A stretch of DNA of 64,000 bases from an uncultured Candidatus Melainabacteria bacterium (GCA_947570135.1 CANOTP010000002.1:186001-250000), one strand, 5' to 3'; shown: positions 24,874-36,022, counted from the first letter of the stretch. Notes: generated by a model from the sequence alone, not told the origin. A program made the numbers and translations.

Positions 24874-25731
24874 TTATTTCATCAGTAAAATCAGGCAGGA
24901 GCCGAGTATCATTATTATTGAGCCGAGGAGTTTTTTGAGGAAATGTTCTTCTTTAAAAAACTTGTAGCCAAAGATTACCGCAATCACGCTTGACAGTTGA
25001 AACAGTGCCAGTGACAGTCCGACGTTCAGGCGCGCGAAAACAAAGTTTGTTGACAGTTGCATCAAGCCTAAGCACACCGCAATTCCCGCGCAATCGAGCA
25101 AATCTTTTCCGAAAATTCGTTCGGGTTTGGTGCGGAAGATTATCAGCATTAATATTGAAAACAGAAATCCTGTAAAGCACCACAGGATAAAGGATTCTCC
25201 GACAGAGGATATTAAAATAATCTTTTTTAAAACGACAGCTTCGCATCCTGTGAAAAATAATGCGCAAAATCTTAAAATTATGTCCTTTCTCAATAATAGC
25301 TTGAAACTAAAGCCTTCCTGCACGGTATCAAAAATAAACCAACTCCCGAAAATTATCAGTATTACCCCTAAAAGCCCGTAAACAGAAGGGATTTCACCTA
25401 ATAGCAGGAACCCGATTACAAGTCCGACAATGCATTTGTACGAATTAACAGGTCCAAGTACAGACATTTCGCCGATTTGGAGTGCTTTGATAAGACAAAC
25501 TGAGCCGAGCGTACATAAAATTCCTGCCAAAAGCACGTAAAGCCAATAATTTGCCCCGTATCCGCTCCAATTGTTCATTATAGCAGGTGCGATACAGGCT
25601 AAGCTCAGGAAGAAATACGAATATGCGTTGATTAAAATCGCGCTGTGTTTTTGGGCTTGAATCTTTTGCAGCATATTGGCAAGAGGGTTTGACAAAATCC
25701 TTATTAAGAGTGCTAACCCCGCTTCAAACAT
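24874..25731 (-). CDS. EamA/DMT-family transporter
   Basis: The protein has 285 residues with about ten membrane helices in two homologous halves, as in the drug/metabolite transporter superfamily. EamA-type features include G-P-V-N-S-Y-K-C-I-V-G-L-V-I-G-F-L-L-L-G-E at the end of the first half and F-F-K-E-E-H near the C-terminus. The substrate cannot be told; the family exports amino acids, drugs or other small metabolites. It follows corA on the same strand after 28 bases and could be cotranscribed with it. Base composition is more GC-rich than in the neighbouring XRE genes. Confidence 0.82.
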   Translation of the reverse strand: MFEAGLALLIRILSNPLANMLQKIQAQKHSAILINAYSYFFLSLACIAPAIMNNWSGYGANYWLYVLLAGILCTLGSVCLIKALQIGEMSVLGPVNSYKCIVGLVIGFLLLGEIPSVYGLLGVILIIFGSWFIFDTVQEGFSFKLLLRKDIILRFCALFFTGCEAVVLKKIILISSVGESFILWCFTGFLFSILMLIIFRTKPERIFGKDLLDCAGIAVCLGLMQLSTNFVFARLNVGLSLALFQLSSVIAVIFGYKFFKEEHFLKKLLGSIIMILGSCLILLMK

Positions 25732-25759
25732 AAAACGTTCATCCTTAAGATATTTACCC

Positions 25760-26713
25760 CTACATCATGCCTTTTCGGTTAAAGAAAAATGCTGCAATAC
25801 AGGTTGCTACAACAGAAATCGAGATTACAATCGGGAACCCAAAATGGTTATCTCCAAACGGCATCGGCACGTTCATTCCCCAGAAACTACCAATCATTGT
25901 CGGGATTGACATGATGATTGTAATCGCCGCTAAGAATTTCATCACAAGGTTAAGGTTGTTGTTGATGATTGATGCCATACAATCCATCATGCTTTCAAGA
26001 ATCGTTCTGTGCATTTCAACCATCTCAGCAGCCTGTTTGTTTTCAATGATAACGTCTTCCAGCATATCGATATCGTCCTCGGTGAACTTCAAAATCTGCT
26101 GCAGCGATTGAGCATTAACCATTCTCAAAAGTTTTTGCAATACAAGTTGGTTATCTTTTAACGCCGTTGTAAAGTATACTAAGGATTTCTGGATTTCCAT
26201 TAACTGAAATAAAGCCTTGTTGTGGGTGGTTTTTTTCAGTGAATCTTCAATACTTTCTGTTTGTTTATTAATAATATTTAAGTAACGCAGGTAAAACTTT
26301 GCGGCACGGAACAATATGTTTAACATAAAGTTTGCCTTGTGGCGGGTATCAAAGAATTTTGATGTGTCTGCGTTAAACGAATTAATAATCTTGTTTTCGT
26401 GAGAGCAAACGGTGATAATACTTTCAGGCGTAAAAATTAAACCTAAAGGCAATGTATCAAAGTTGCCTTCTTCATCCATAACGGGCACGTTTGTGATGAT
26501 TAAGAGGTTTCCGTCCTCAAAATCCATACGAGATAACTCGTCCGCGTCCAGAGAGTTGTTAAGAAAACTTTCATCTAAACCCAGTACCAAAGAAACCTGC
26601 TGAATTTCTTCGCGACTCGGGTTAATCAGGTTAAACCAGGAACCTGACACAGCTTCATTCAGATTAAGTTTTTGTAAGGAGCCGTCGTCCTGAGTTTTTG
26701 TAATTTCCAACAT
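25760..26713 (-). CDS. corA: CorA-family magnesium/cobalt transporter
   Basis: The protein has 317 residues. A large cytoplasmic N-terminal domain ends in a long stalk helix. Two C-terminal membrane helices follow with the signature W-G-M-N-V-P-M-P at the pore mouth (about 275-285). A homopentamer would import Mg2+ through the inner membrane. The periplasmic loop after G-M-N reads P-M-P-F-G instead of the classical M-P-E-L, as in many divergent CorA proteins. It heads a possible two-gene operon with the EamA transporter and is divergent to fixC. Confidence 0.93.
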   Translation of the reverse strand: MLEITKTQDDGSLQKLNLNEAVSGSWFNLINPSREEIQQVSLVLGLDESFLNNSLDADELSRMDFEDGNLLIITNVPVMDEEGNFDTLPLGLIFTPESIITVCSHENKIINSFNADTSKFFDTRHKANFMLNILFRAAKFYLRYLNIINKQTESIEDSLKKTTHNKALFQLMEIQKSLVYFTTALKDNQLVLQKLLRMVNAQSLQQILKFTEDDIDMLEDVIIENKQAAEMVEMHRTILESMMDCMASIINNNLNLVMKFLAAITIIMSIPTMIGSFWGMNVPMPFGDNHFGFPIVISISVVATCIAAFFFNRKGMM

Positions 26714-26816
26714 AATAACTATTCCTAACTACCTGATATATTTTTATTAAACTACACATTTTATTAAAGTTCAATAGTACAAAATAAGGAGTTTTGAATC
26801 TTACTCTTTACGGGCA

Positions 26817-26845
26817 TTTACACGGTACGGGTTTTATTGTATAAT
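26817..26845 (+). promoter_or_regulatory. Promoter of fixC-fixX
   Basis: TTTACA (26817-26822) and TATAAT (26840-26845) are separated by 17 bases. AGAGGAG follows and the ATG is at 26865. Confidence 0.75.
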
Positions 26846-26864
26846 CAAGGTTAAGAGGAGTTTT

Positions 26865-28166
26865 ATGATAAACCGAGAAGAGAAAAAAACAGATGTAATA
26901 GTTGTTGGCGCAGGACCTGCGGGGATTGCGTGCGGGATAACTTTAGCAAGAGCGGGCAAAGAGGTTGTAATAATCGAGCGCGGACTTTTTGCAGGCAGTA
27001 AAAATGTTTTTGGCGGCGCAATTTACACGCATTCAGTGAAAGAACTTTTCCCGAATTTTGAAACCGAAGCTCCTTTAGAAAGACGTACGGTCGAACATAA
27101 TTACGCAATCTTAGGCGAAAAAGATGCGACGACAATTTCATATAAAAAAGACGGTAACGGAAGTTATTCGATTATTCGTGCAAAATTTGACCGATGGATG
27201 GCTGATGAAGCTAAAAAAGCAGGTGCTTATCTGGTAGAAGAAACCGTTGTGCGTGAGCTTATCGTTGAAAACGGTAAAGTTATCGGGGTTCGAACAGAAC
27301 TTGAAGAGTATTTTGCTGATATCGTGGTTCTGGCTGACGGAGTTAATTCTCTTCTTGCGCGTCAAATCGGCTTAAGAAAAGACATTGAAACAAAAGATGT
27401 CGCACTTTCCGTTAAAGAAGTCATAAAACTTGATAAAGATATAATTAATCAACGATTCAACATAAAAGATGATGAAGGCGCGATTGTTGAAATCTTCGGC
27501 GGTCCGATGCTCGGGATGCTCGGGTTAGGGTTTATGTATACCAATACGGATTCTGTGACAATCGGTTTGGGAGTGACTCTTAATGAGCTTGTTAAAGCAA
27601 ACTACAGACCGTTTGAACTCTTGGAACAGCTTAAGAATCATCCGAAAATCGCTCCGCTGATTGAAGGCGGAACATTAAAAGAATATTCTGCTCACATGAT
27701 TCCCGAAGGCGGTTATAAAAAGATTCCGAAACTTGTTTCTGACGGGGTTATGGTTGTCGGAGATGCCGCGATGCTTGTTAATAACCTCCACTGGGAAGGT
27801 ACTAACCTTGCGCTAATCAGCGGAAAACTTGCAGGAGAAACCGCAATTGAAGCACTTGATGATAAAGATTTTTCAAAAAAATCACTTTCACGTTATGAGA
27901 AAAAACTTAATCAATCTTTCGTGATGAAAGATATGAAAACATATAAAGACCTGTTTGATGTGATGCATGTTCGCAAAAAAGCTTTCTTAGACTATTATTT
28001 GAGAAAAGTTAATGCGTTTTTTGAAATGTTTACATCAGCTGACGGGGTTCCGAAACGCGAAAATTATTGGAAATTTATCAAAAGTATCTTTACCGACCGT
28101 GGTATAATCGAGTTGTTCAAAGATGTGTTTGCTATAATAAAACTTGTATGGAGTATTTTAGTATGA
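26865..28166 (+). CDS. fixC: FixC-like flavoprotein:quinone oxidoreductase
   Basis: The protein has 433 residues. An FAD-binding Rossmann motif is at the N-terminus (V-V-G-A-G-P-A-G-I-A-C-G, about 14-25), followed by I-I-E-R-G, G-G-A-I-Y, and a second FAD motif V-V-G-D-A-A near 300 with N-L-H-W-E-G-T-N-L. This is the ETF-QO/FixC family, which together with FixX takes electrons from an FixA/FixB electron-transfer flavoprotein; in FixABCX this is coupled to electron bifurcation toward ferredoxin. Its stop overlaps the fixX start (ATGA), so the pair is coupled. fixA and fixB are not adjacent in this window. Confidence 0.9.
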   Translation: MINREEKKTDVIVVGAGPAGIACGITLARAGKEVVIIERGLFAGSKNVFGGAIYTHSVKELFPNFETEAPLERRTVEHNYAILGEKDATTISYKKDGNGSYSIIRAKFDRWMADEAKKAGAYLVEETVVRELIVENGKVIGVRTELEEYFADIVVLADGVNSLLARQIGLRKDIETKDVALSVKEVIKLDKDIINQRFNIKDDEGAIVEIFGGPMLGMLGLGFMYTNTDSVTIGLGVTLNELVKANYRPFELLEQLKNHPKIAPLIEGGTLKEYSAHMIPEGGYKKIPKLVSDGVMVVGDAAMLVNNLHWEGTNLALISGKLAGETAIEALDDKDFSKKSLSRYEKKLNQSFVMKDMKTYKDLFDVMHVRKKAFLDYYLRKVNAFFEMFTSADGVPKRENYWKFIKSIFTDRGIIELFKDVFAIIKLVWSILV

Positions 28167-28438
28167 ACATAGATAAAAATTTATATACCTTGAAATACTC
28201 ACCTGACACAGAATCACATCTTGTTCCAGTAAAAGAAGACTGTAAGCTTTGTGTAAGCAGATGTTGTACATATATTTGTCCTGCGGGGGTTTATGAGTGG
28301 AATGAAGAAAAACAGGAACTTATAATAAATTACGAAAACTGTCTTGAATGCGGAGCCTGTCGTGTTGCCTGCGAAAAACAATCACTGAAATGGGAGTATC
28401 CGAAAGGTACAAAAGGGGTTACATTCAAGCAGGGGTAG
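28163..28438 (+). CDS. fixX: FixX-like ferredoxin
   Basis: The protein has 91 residues, starting at the ATG that overlaps the fixC stop. It has a cysteine-rich segment C-K-L-C-V-S-R-C-C-T-Y-I-C-P and a classical C-L-E-C-G-A-C-R-V-A-C set that should bind a [4Fe-4S] cluster, as in FixX and the C-terminus of ETF-QO. It would pass electrons between FixC and the quinone pool. The C-terminus W-E-Y-P-K-G-T-K-G-V is typical of the family. A longer frame exists upstream but lies inside fixC. Confidence 0.92.
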   Translation: MNIDKNLYTLKYSPDTESHLVPVKEDCKLCVSRCCTYICPAGVYEWNEEKQELIINYENCLECGACRVACEKQSLKWEYPKGTKGVTFKQG

Positions 28439-28527
28439 GGGTAAAATAAACCCGGACTCTAAACCTGAGGCAGGGACTATAAACGAAAATATTGAAGAAT
28501 AATTTATAATAAAAAGGAGAGAAAAAG

Positions 28528-28899
28528 ATGAAAGAAGAGTATTCAAATCAATACAGACGCTGGTATGATAAAGACCCTGTCTTATCAGAAGCTGTTAAAA
28601 CATTAGAAGAAACAGATGACCAAACACAAATTCGTGTTGCGCTTAATCTGATTAAAATTATTATTGAACACAATATTGAAGATGAAAAATTTGAAGCGGT
28701 TGATGATATTATTTCGGCTGTCGGTTCAGGGCTTGATGATAACAAACGCGGACGCTGGTACGATATTGATACAACTCTTCGTACCGCAATGAACATGCTT
28801 CAAAATTGTCCTGCTGATACTCAAAAGATTATCGCAAAAGAAATGGCTCAAATGGTTGTAAAACAAATTAAAAAAGAAGACGACGAAGACGAAGAATAA
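28528..28899 (+). CDS. Hypothetical protein with duplicated R-W-Y-D unit
   Basis: The protein has 123 residues and consists of two copies of a ~45-residue helical unit: R-R-W-Y-D-K-D-P-V-L then a helix (about 10-48), and G-R-W-Y-D-I-D-T-T-L then a helix (about 75-115). The C-terminus is acidic (D-D-E-D-E-E). There is no signal or membrane segment. An AAAAGGAGAG ribosome site lies before the ATG. I do not know the family. A strong terminator follows, so it forms a separate or terminal unit behind fixCX (89-base gap). Confidence 0.68.
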   Translation: MKEEYSNQYRRWYDKDPVLSEAVKTLEETDDQTQIRVALNLIKIIIEHNIEDEKFEAVDDIISAVGSGLDDNKRGRWYDIDTTLRTAMNMLQNCPADTQKIIAKEMAQMVVKQIKKEDDEDEE

Positions 28900-28916
28900 A
28901 TAAAAGGTTAATTTTT

Positions 28917-28951
28917 AAAGCGGGTCGGGATTGAAAATCCCGACCCGCTTT
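28917..28951. terminator. Bidirectional terminator between 28.9-kb gene and gyrB
   Basis: A perfect 15-base-pair GC-rich hairpin (28917-28931 with 28937-28951) has a 5-base loop. It lies between convergent genes, with T-rich tails on both sides. Confidence 0.85.
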
Positions 28952-28973
28952 GTTGTTTAATATCAAAACATTA

Positions 28974-31493
<2,520 letters not shown>

Positions 31494-31511
31494 CTACTGA
31501 AATATAGTTAT

Positions 31512-31541
31512 AGTATAGCACAAAAGTACTTAGTTTGCCAA
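31512..31541 (-). promoter_or_regulatory. Promoter of gyrB
   Basis: On the minus strand TTGGCA (31541-31536) and TATACT (31517-31512) are 18 bases apart. The -35 box lies only 6 bases from the -35 of the divergent promoter. Confidence 0.65.
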
Positions 31542-31546
31542 ATTTA

Positions 31547-31574
31547 TTTACTTTCGTTTACTTATTGCTATAAT
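31547..31574 (+). promoter_or_regulatory. Promoter of the small secreted protein, leaderless
   Basis: TTTACT (31547-31552) and TATAAT (31569-31574) are 16 bases apart. The ATG at 31581 follows the -10 box after 6 bases, leaving no room for a leader. Confidence 0.65.
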
Positions 31575-31580
31575 GGTTTT

Positions 31581-31997
31581 ATGAGAGATTTGTTATGGAT
31601 ATTGCTGATATTTTTAATCCCAACATCTGTGTTTGCGGATGCGTTTGTGCCCGAGTTTAATAAAATGAAGACTTTAAGATGTGATTTTGAGGAAACCGTT
31701 TATAATCAGGATAATTCTGTTGTATCAAAAAGTAATCAGTTCAGGGTTTTTAAGCTTGATGATGAATATCAAAAACTTTATCTTCAAAAAGAGCCGATTG
31801 ATAGAGTTTTATACTACGGTGTCAACGGGGTGGAGTTTAATCTTCAATCAATGACTGATGATGTGATTATTATGTCGCATACGGTTATTGACAGAAATTC
31901 AATGCAGTATCGTTCAACATCTGAAATTACTTATGATAACCTTATGTTCGGAACAAGAAAATCCGAGGCTGTTGGAGTTTGTAAATTTATTGATTAA
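31581..31997 (+). CDS. Small secreted protein, LolA-like size
   Basis: The protein has 138 residues with a signal peptide (hydrophobic core 4-16, cut near S-V-F-A-D-A). The mature part is beta-rich, starts with F-N-K-M-K-T-L-R-C-D-F-E-E-T, and has two cysteines (about 34 and 135). The opening resembles the first strand of LolA/LolB-like lipoprotein carriers, but it is too short and I cannot assign it. It is divergent to gyrB, lacks a ribosome site and is followed by its own terminator, so it is a single-gene unit. Confidence 0.6.
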   Translation: MRDLLWILLIFLIPTSVFADAFVPEFNKMKTLRCDFEETVYNQDNSVVSKSNQFRVFKLDDEYQKLYLQKEPIDRVLYYGVNGVEFNLQSMTDDVIIMSHTVIDRNSMQYRSTSEITYDNLMFGTRKSEAVGVCKFID

Positions 31998-32014
31998 TAA
32001 TTTTTAAAATTTCT

Positions 32015-32036
32015 AAAATTGTGGCAATTTTTTTTT
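32015..32036 (+). terminator. Intrinsic terminator after the small secreted gene
   Basis: AAAATTG (32015-32021) and CAATTTT (32025-32031) form a hairpin with a 3-base loop followed directly by a run of T residues to 32036. Confidence 0.7.
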
Positions 32037-32071
32037 GCAAAAATTTTTTATTATTATATAGGGGACAAATA

Positions 32072-32803
32072 ATGCAAAAGTTATCTGCTGCAAATTACGA
32101 TTGTGGTATTTTATCTGAAAATAATACTGTTTTAAGTTCGGCTTTTGATGGCGGGCAAAATTTGGTTTCAAGTATCGGAACATTTAGAACAAATCCTTTC
32201 GGTGTTTTGATTATGGATTGTGATTTGCCTGATAGAAAAGCTATGGATATTGCAGTAAAGCTTGCTTTAGCTATTGATAAAAATTCCCCTGAAGAAATAA
32301 GATTCCTCAAAGCACAATACGGCTCGACTAAAGAGTTTGCATCCGCAAAAGAGTATTTAGACAAGAAATCTAAACAGGTTTGGGATGTTTTTAGTAGCCG
32401 TGATACGAAAATGAGAGTTCCGCGTGAGGCGATGAAAGCGCTCGGGGTTACAAATCTTCCGAGTTTAGACTTTATGCTTGGTGACAGTGTAAGACTTTTT
32501 GAATCAGACGGCAGTTCTACTACCGTTGATATTATTCGTTCGGTTTTGACTAATAAAAACTTGAATTATACATTTGATGATGTTTATGATTATTTATTAT
32601 TTGCACATAAAAAATACTGTTGTTTTTATAACCTCAAAACCGTAACGTATTTAATTGAGTGGCTTGACTGTGATGTAGAAAAATTAAACGCGCTCGGGGT
32701 TGATAATAAAACTATTACAAAAGCGCTTGAATCATTTTCATTTATTGCAAAGCTTAAATATTTATTTAAAGGCGGTTTGAAATTATCTGTGTTTCCGCTT
32801 TAA
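32072..32803 (+). CDS. Hypothetical protein
   Basis: The protein has 243 residues with the start at the ATG at 32072, which has a GGGGAC site 6 bases upstream; a longer frame would start in the terminator region. The N-terminal third contains two possible beta strands (V-L-I-M-D-C-D-L-P-D) and the rest is mainly helical. There is no signal peptide or membrane helix. I do not recognise the family. It precedes the aminotransferase gene by 7 bases, so the two are very likely cotranscribed. TTGCAA and TATAGG boxes (32035-32062) are a possible promoter. Confidence 0.62.
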   Translation: MQKLSAANYDCGILSENNTVLSSAFDGGQNLVSSIGTFRTNPFGVLIMDCDLPDRKAMDIAVKLALAIDKNSPEEIRFLKAQYGSTKEFASAKEYLDKKSKQVWDVFSSRDTKMRVPREAMKALGVTNLPSLDFMLGDSVRLFESDGSSTTVDIIRSVLTNKNLNYTFDDVYDYLLFAHKKYCCFYNLKTVTYLIEWLDCDVEKLNALGVDNKTITKALESFSFIAKLKYLFKGGLKLSVFPL

Positions 32804-32810
32804 TAAGTAT

Positions 32811-33929
32811 ATGAAGATAGATAAGTTTAAAGTTGAAGAATGGTTTAACAAGTACGAAAAAGACGCGGTTTATGACCTTGCGGATACTTGTGTGGAGTCT
32901 TTGTCTATAGATGAATTGCTTGAAATTACCGGGTGCCGTGAAGAATATTTATCAGAACTTTTTTCAAAGAAACTTAATTACGGCGCAATCCATGGCAGCG
33001 ACAGGCTAAAATGTGCTATTTGTACGATGTATGAAGCTCAAAAGCCTGAAAACATTACAATAACTCACGGTGCAATCGGGGCAAATCAACTTGTTATTAT
33101 GAGTTTGGTTGAGAGGGGAGATAAGGTTGTTTCTGTTGTTCCGACTTATCAGCAGCACTATTCTATCCCAAAATCTTTCGGAGCAGATGTTAAGATGTTT
33201 TTCTTGAAAGAAGAAGACAATTGGCTTCCTGATTTGGAAAATTTAAGAAAAGTTGTCGGGAATGACACGAAACTTATCTGTATAAACAATCCCAATAACC
33301 CGACAGGAGCTGTAATTCCTGATGAGATGATGAGGGAAATCGTTGAGATTGCAAGACTTTCGGGCGCTTATATTCTTTGTGATGAAGTCTATCGCGGGTT
33401 GAATCACGAAGGTAATCCTTTTTCTGTATCGGTTGTAGATATTTATGAAAAAGGGATTTCGACAGGCAGTATGTCAAAAGTATTTTCGCTTGCGGGGCTT
33501 CGTTTGGGCTGGATTGCTGCGGGACGCGAAATTATTGATGAAATCAATCACCAAAGAGAATATAATACAATCAGTGTCGGGATTTTGGATGATTTTTTTG
33601 CATCAATTGCGATTGAAAACAAAGACAAAATTATTAAAAGAAACCTTGAAAAAATTAAGACAGGAAAAGAAATTATTACATCTTGGGCAAATTCTGACCC
33701 GAATGTCAGCCTTGTAACCCCAAATGGCGGAACAACAGCGTTTGTAAAATATAATCTTCCGATATCATCAACTGATTTATGCGCGAAATTGCAAGAAGAA
33801 ACAGGTGTTATGATTTTACCCGGGGAAACTCTTGAAGTCGACGGGTATTTAAGAATCGGTTATGCGAACAACTTTGAAAAATTAAAAAAAGCACTTAAAA
33901 TCTTTTCTGATTGGTTATCAAACAAATAA
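32811..33929 (+). CDS. PLP-dependent class I/II aminotransferase
   Basis: The protein has 372 residues and the fold-type I signature: a phosphate-binding turn G-A-I-G-A-N-Q, N-N-P-N-N-P-T-G-A (about 164-172), an Asp-Glu pair C-D-E-V-Y-R and the Schiff-base lysine in S-M-S-K-V-F-S-L-A-G-L-R-L-G-W (Lys223). The sequence S-K-x-F-S-L-A-G-L-R-L-G-W-I is typical of aminotransferases related to aspartate/aromatic enzymes and of the capreomycidine-synthase-like group. The substrate is not clear. It follows an unknown gene after 7 bases and its end overlaps an XRE gene on the other strand by 12 bases. Confidence 0.85.
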   Translation: MKIDKFKVEEWFNKYEKDAVYDLADTCVESLSIDELLEITGCREEYLSELFSKKLNYGAIHGSDRLKCAICTMYEAQKPENITITHGAIGANQLVIMSLVERGDKVVSVVPTYQQHYSIPKSFGADVKMFFLKEEDNWLPDLENLRKVVGNDTKLICINNPNNPTGAVIPDEMMREIVEIARLSGAYILCDEVYRGLNHEGNPFSVSVVDIYEKGISTGSMSKVFSLAGLRLGWIAAGREIIDEINHQREYNTISVGILDDFFASIAIENKDKIIKRNLEKIKTGKEIITSWANSDPNVSLVTPNGGTTAFVKYNLPISSTDLCAKLQEETGVMILPGETLEVDGYLRIGYANNFEKLKKALKIFSDWLSNK

Positions 33930-34130
33930 ATCACAAACCTTAACCTCAAACGCGTCAGCAATCCTGATAATTGTTTCAAGGTTCGGGTTTGCGTGTTCGT
34001 TTTCTATTTCGCTAATCTGGTTTTGCCCGATTCCCGCAAGTTCAGCAACAGCCTCTTGTGAAAACCTCTTTTTGGTTCTCAACATTCTAACGTTATCTGC
34101 GAGTATTCTTTTTGTGTCATTGTTATTCAT
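33918..34130 (-). CDS. Small XRE-family regulator 3
   Basis: The protein has 70 residues and is a single XRE helix-turn-helix (V-R-M-L-R-T-K-K-R-F-S-Q-E-A-V-A-E-L-A-G-I then I-S-E-I-E-N). It is of the common stand-alone type and not close to the pair at 24 kb. Its 3' end overlaps the aminotransferase gene by 12 bases. It is divergent to the prepilin gene at 34237 (106-base gap), which it might regulate. Confidence 0.82.
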   Translation of the reverse strand: MNNNDTKRILADNVRMLRTKKRFSQEAVAELAGIGQNQISEIENEHANPNLETIIRIADAFEVKVCDLFV

Positions 34131-34236
34131 TAAAATTTATTTTATATTACTTGCAAATAATTTTTTATTAAATAAGATTAATAATCTATTATATAAAACG
34201 AGTAAAATATATTATAAATTTAATGAAGGAGGCTGT

Positions 34237-34938
34237 ATGAGTAAAGGTTTTACATTGGCTGAGGTTTTAATCACCCTCGGGATTATCGGGGTTGTGGCTG
34301 CGATTACTATCCCGAGTCTGATGAGCAGTTATCGAAAAAAGTCTTACTATACACAATTTATGAAGGCAAGAAGTGTTATTGAAAATGCTTTGAGAATGTA
34401 TGCTAATGATTATGACTGTGATGTGCACGACGGCAGTTGTTATTTTCGCAATGAAGAAGAAATAAGAAATTTTGGAAAATACTTTAAAGGGGTACAATAT
34501 GTTACATTAGATAATTATAAAAACCTTTGTGCAGGGTATGATAAAATCCCGATTACTTGGAGTGATAAGAAATCATCAGATGAAGACTCAGAGGGCGCAA
34601 GTTTTTGTGATAACAGTTACGCTGCTCCCGAATCAGATACCACAGGATTTTTAACAATAGACGGAATGTTGTTATTGTTAACCCAAGATGCAGGATATGC
34701 AAATGGTAGCACAGTGGATGTAAACGGACCTGATTCAGGACCAAATGTTTTTGGCAGAGACATGTTTTATTTTTATATTAGTTCTGATATTGAAGTTTAT
34801 TGTAATAATATGTGGGGAATTTCCAAGGCTTGTAAACAACAAAAACAAAATGGCGGGGGAGCATATTGTTATGAAACTCCTTATGGTGCAGATGATTGTG
34901 GAGCTCGTTTGATTGAAGAAGGAAAGATGAATTATTGA
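34237..34938 (+). CDS. Type IV prepilin-like protein
   Basis: The protein has 233 residues. The prepilin site is K-G|F-T-L-A-E (Gly4, Glu9), followed by V-L-I-T-L-G-I-I-G-V-V-A-A-I-T-I-P. The globular domain has many cysteines and the signature D-V-N-G ... P-N-V-F-G-R-D-M-F (about 165-180), also present in the broken copies at 42-47 kb. The motif could bind Ca2+, as in GspG-type pseudopilins, but that is an inference. The ATG at 34237 is chosen because AAGGAGG lies 6 bases upstream and the prepilin leader begins there. Its 3' end overlaps the YkgJ-like gene by 7 bases. Confidence 0.88.
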   Translation: MSKGFTLAEVLITLGIIGVVAAITIPSLMSSYRKKSYYTQFMKARSVIENALRMYANDYDCDVHDGSCYFRNEEEIRNFGKYFKGVQYVTLDNYKNLCAGYDKIPITWSDKKSSDEDSEGASFCDNSYAAPESDTTGFLTIDGMLLLLTQDAGYANGSTVDVNGPDSGPNVFGRDMFYFYISSDIEVYCNNMWGISKACKQQKQNGGGAYCYETPYGADDCGARLIEEGKMNY

Positions 34939-35321
34939 AGATAATCATCAAACTTTTTGATATTAACAGTAAAACCGCAGCCTTTATGAAGTTTACCGGG
35001 GTAAGAAATTCTTTTTGCGGGGTAGTTTTTGCACATTCTAAGGCGGTGTTTGTAATCAGAACATAATCCGTCTTCTGTTACCAGTTTGCAGGCAAAAATA
35101 AGGTTGCCTTGCTCATCTTTCCCTTTTATATAAAATCTTTTATATTTCGGATACAGAAACTGCATAATTTTAAACTCTTTTTCTGTGTATGTATCCATGC
35201 TGTACATATAGTTACAGCATTTGCCGCATTTTTTGCATTCTCCCGTAATTTCATAACTCATTTTCTCGGGAACAAAGTATGATAAAAGTTCGTAAATTAT
35301 TGATTTTATAACGTTGAACAT
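34932..35321 (-). CDS. YkgJ-family cysteine cluster protein
   Basis: The protein has 129 residues with the YkgJ/UPF0153 pattern: C-K-K-C-G-K-C-C (about 29-36), a further Cys near 78, C-S-D-Y-x-x-R-L-R-M-C (about 87-97), Y-P and a final Cys near 115. Members are thought to bind zinc or an Fe-S cluster; their role is unknown. It converges with the prepilin gene (7-base overlap) and is divergent to the MlaD-like gene, whose promoter lies in the 65-base gap. Confidence 0.83.
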   Translation of the reverse strand: MFNVIKSIIYELLSYFVPEKMSYEITGECKKCGKCCNYMYSMDTYTEKEFKIMQFLYPKYKRFYIKGKDEQGNLIFACKLVTEDGLCSDYKHRLRMCKNYPAKRISYPGKLHKGCGFTVNIKKFDDYLQ

Positions 35322-35350
35322 AATAAAAATCTATTACAAAAATACATAAA

Positions 35351-35379
35351 TTCAAATAAAACAAACTTTTGTGTATAAT
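35351..35379 (+). promoter_or_regulatory. Promoter of the MlaD-like gene, leaderless
   Basis: TTCAAA (35351-35356) and TATAAT (35374-35379) are 17 bases apart. The ATG at 35387 follows after 7 bases. Confidence 0.65.
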
Positions 35380-35386
35380 GATAACT

Positions 35387-36019
35387 ATGAAGAGTGGTGG
35401 TAACAGTAATATAAGACTTTATGCTTGGACAGAATTTGTAATTTGGCTTATTATTGTCGCTGCTGTTGTTTTGGGGTTGCGTTTTCATCATTACAAGGCT
35501 CAAAAACAGTTTAAAAACTACCAAATCTTTATGGAAGATGTTGACGGTTTAATCGTCGGTTCTCCTGTCAGATTCTTGGGGGTTCAAATCGGACATGTTA
35601 AAAAGATTCAGGTAATTTCATCGGAAGTCTATATAAAATTTGTTATCACTCAAAAAGATTTAATTCTTCCTGTTGGTTCTATTGCAACGGTTGAAGCCTC
35701 AGGGCTTGGCGGGTCAAAATCTTTGGAGATTTATCCGCCAAATGATGAAACTCCGACTGATAAAATTATTGCCTCAAAAGACCCGACAAGATTAAGTAAG
35801 GTTATGGGCTTGTTTGATAATATATTTAAAGAACTTGATTCAATAATTACTACTTTAACTCATGCGTCTGCTCAGTTTGAGTTTACATCAGAAGGCAATG
35901 TTCCTAAGAATGTTGTTATGCCTGTTGAAGCGCATAAAGGTTTGGATGATGTAAATAAGAGATTAGATACCGTAATTGATGCTAAAAGTAAGTTTATGAA
36001 AAATTTTAGGAGTGAATAA
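35387..36019 (+). CDS. MCE/MlaD-family lipid transport protein
   Basis: The protein has 210 residues. One N-terminal membrane helix (about 14-32) is followed by an MCE domain (about 43-120) with the typical V-D-G-L-I-V-G-S-P-V-R-F-L-G-V-Q-I-G and A-S-G-L-G-G-S-K-S-L-E-I-Y-P. A helical tail follows. MlaD-type proteins form hexameric rings in the periplasm that shuttle phospholipids between membranes, in line with a diderm envelope. Other Mla components are not in the window. The start is placed at 35387, because the upstream part of the longer frame contains the -10 box. It shares a transcript with upp (3-base gap). Confidence 0.87.
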   Translation: MKSGGNSNIRLYAWTEFVIWLIIVAAVVLGLRFHHYKAQKQFKNYQIFMEDVDGLIVGSPVRFLGVQIGHVKKIQVISSEVYIKFVITQKDLILPVGSIATVEASGLGGSKSLEIYPPNDETPTDKIIASKDPTRLSKVMGLFDNIFKELDSIITTLTHASAQFEFTSEGNVPKNVVMPVEAHKGLDDVNKRLDTVIDAKSKFMKNFRSE

Positions 36020-36022
36020 TAT

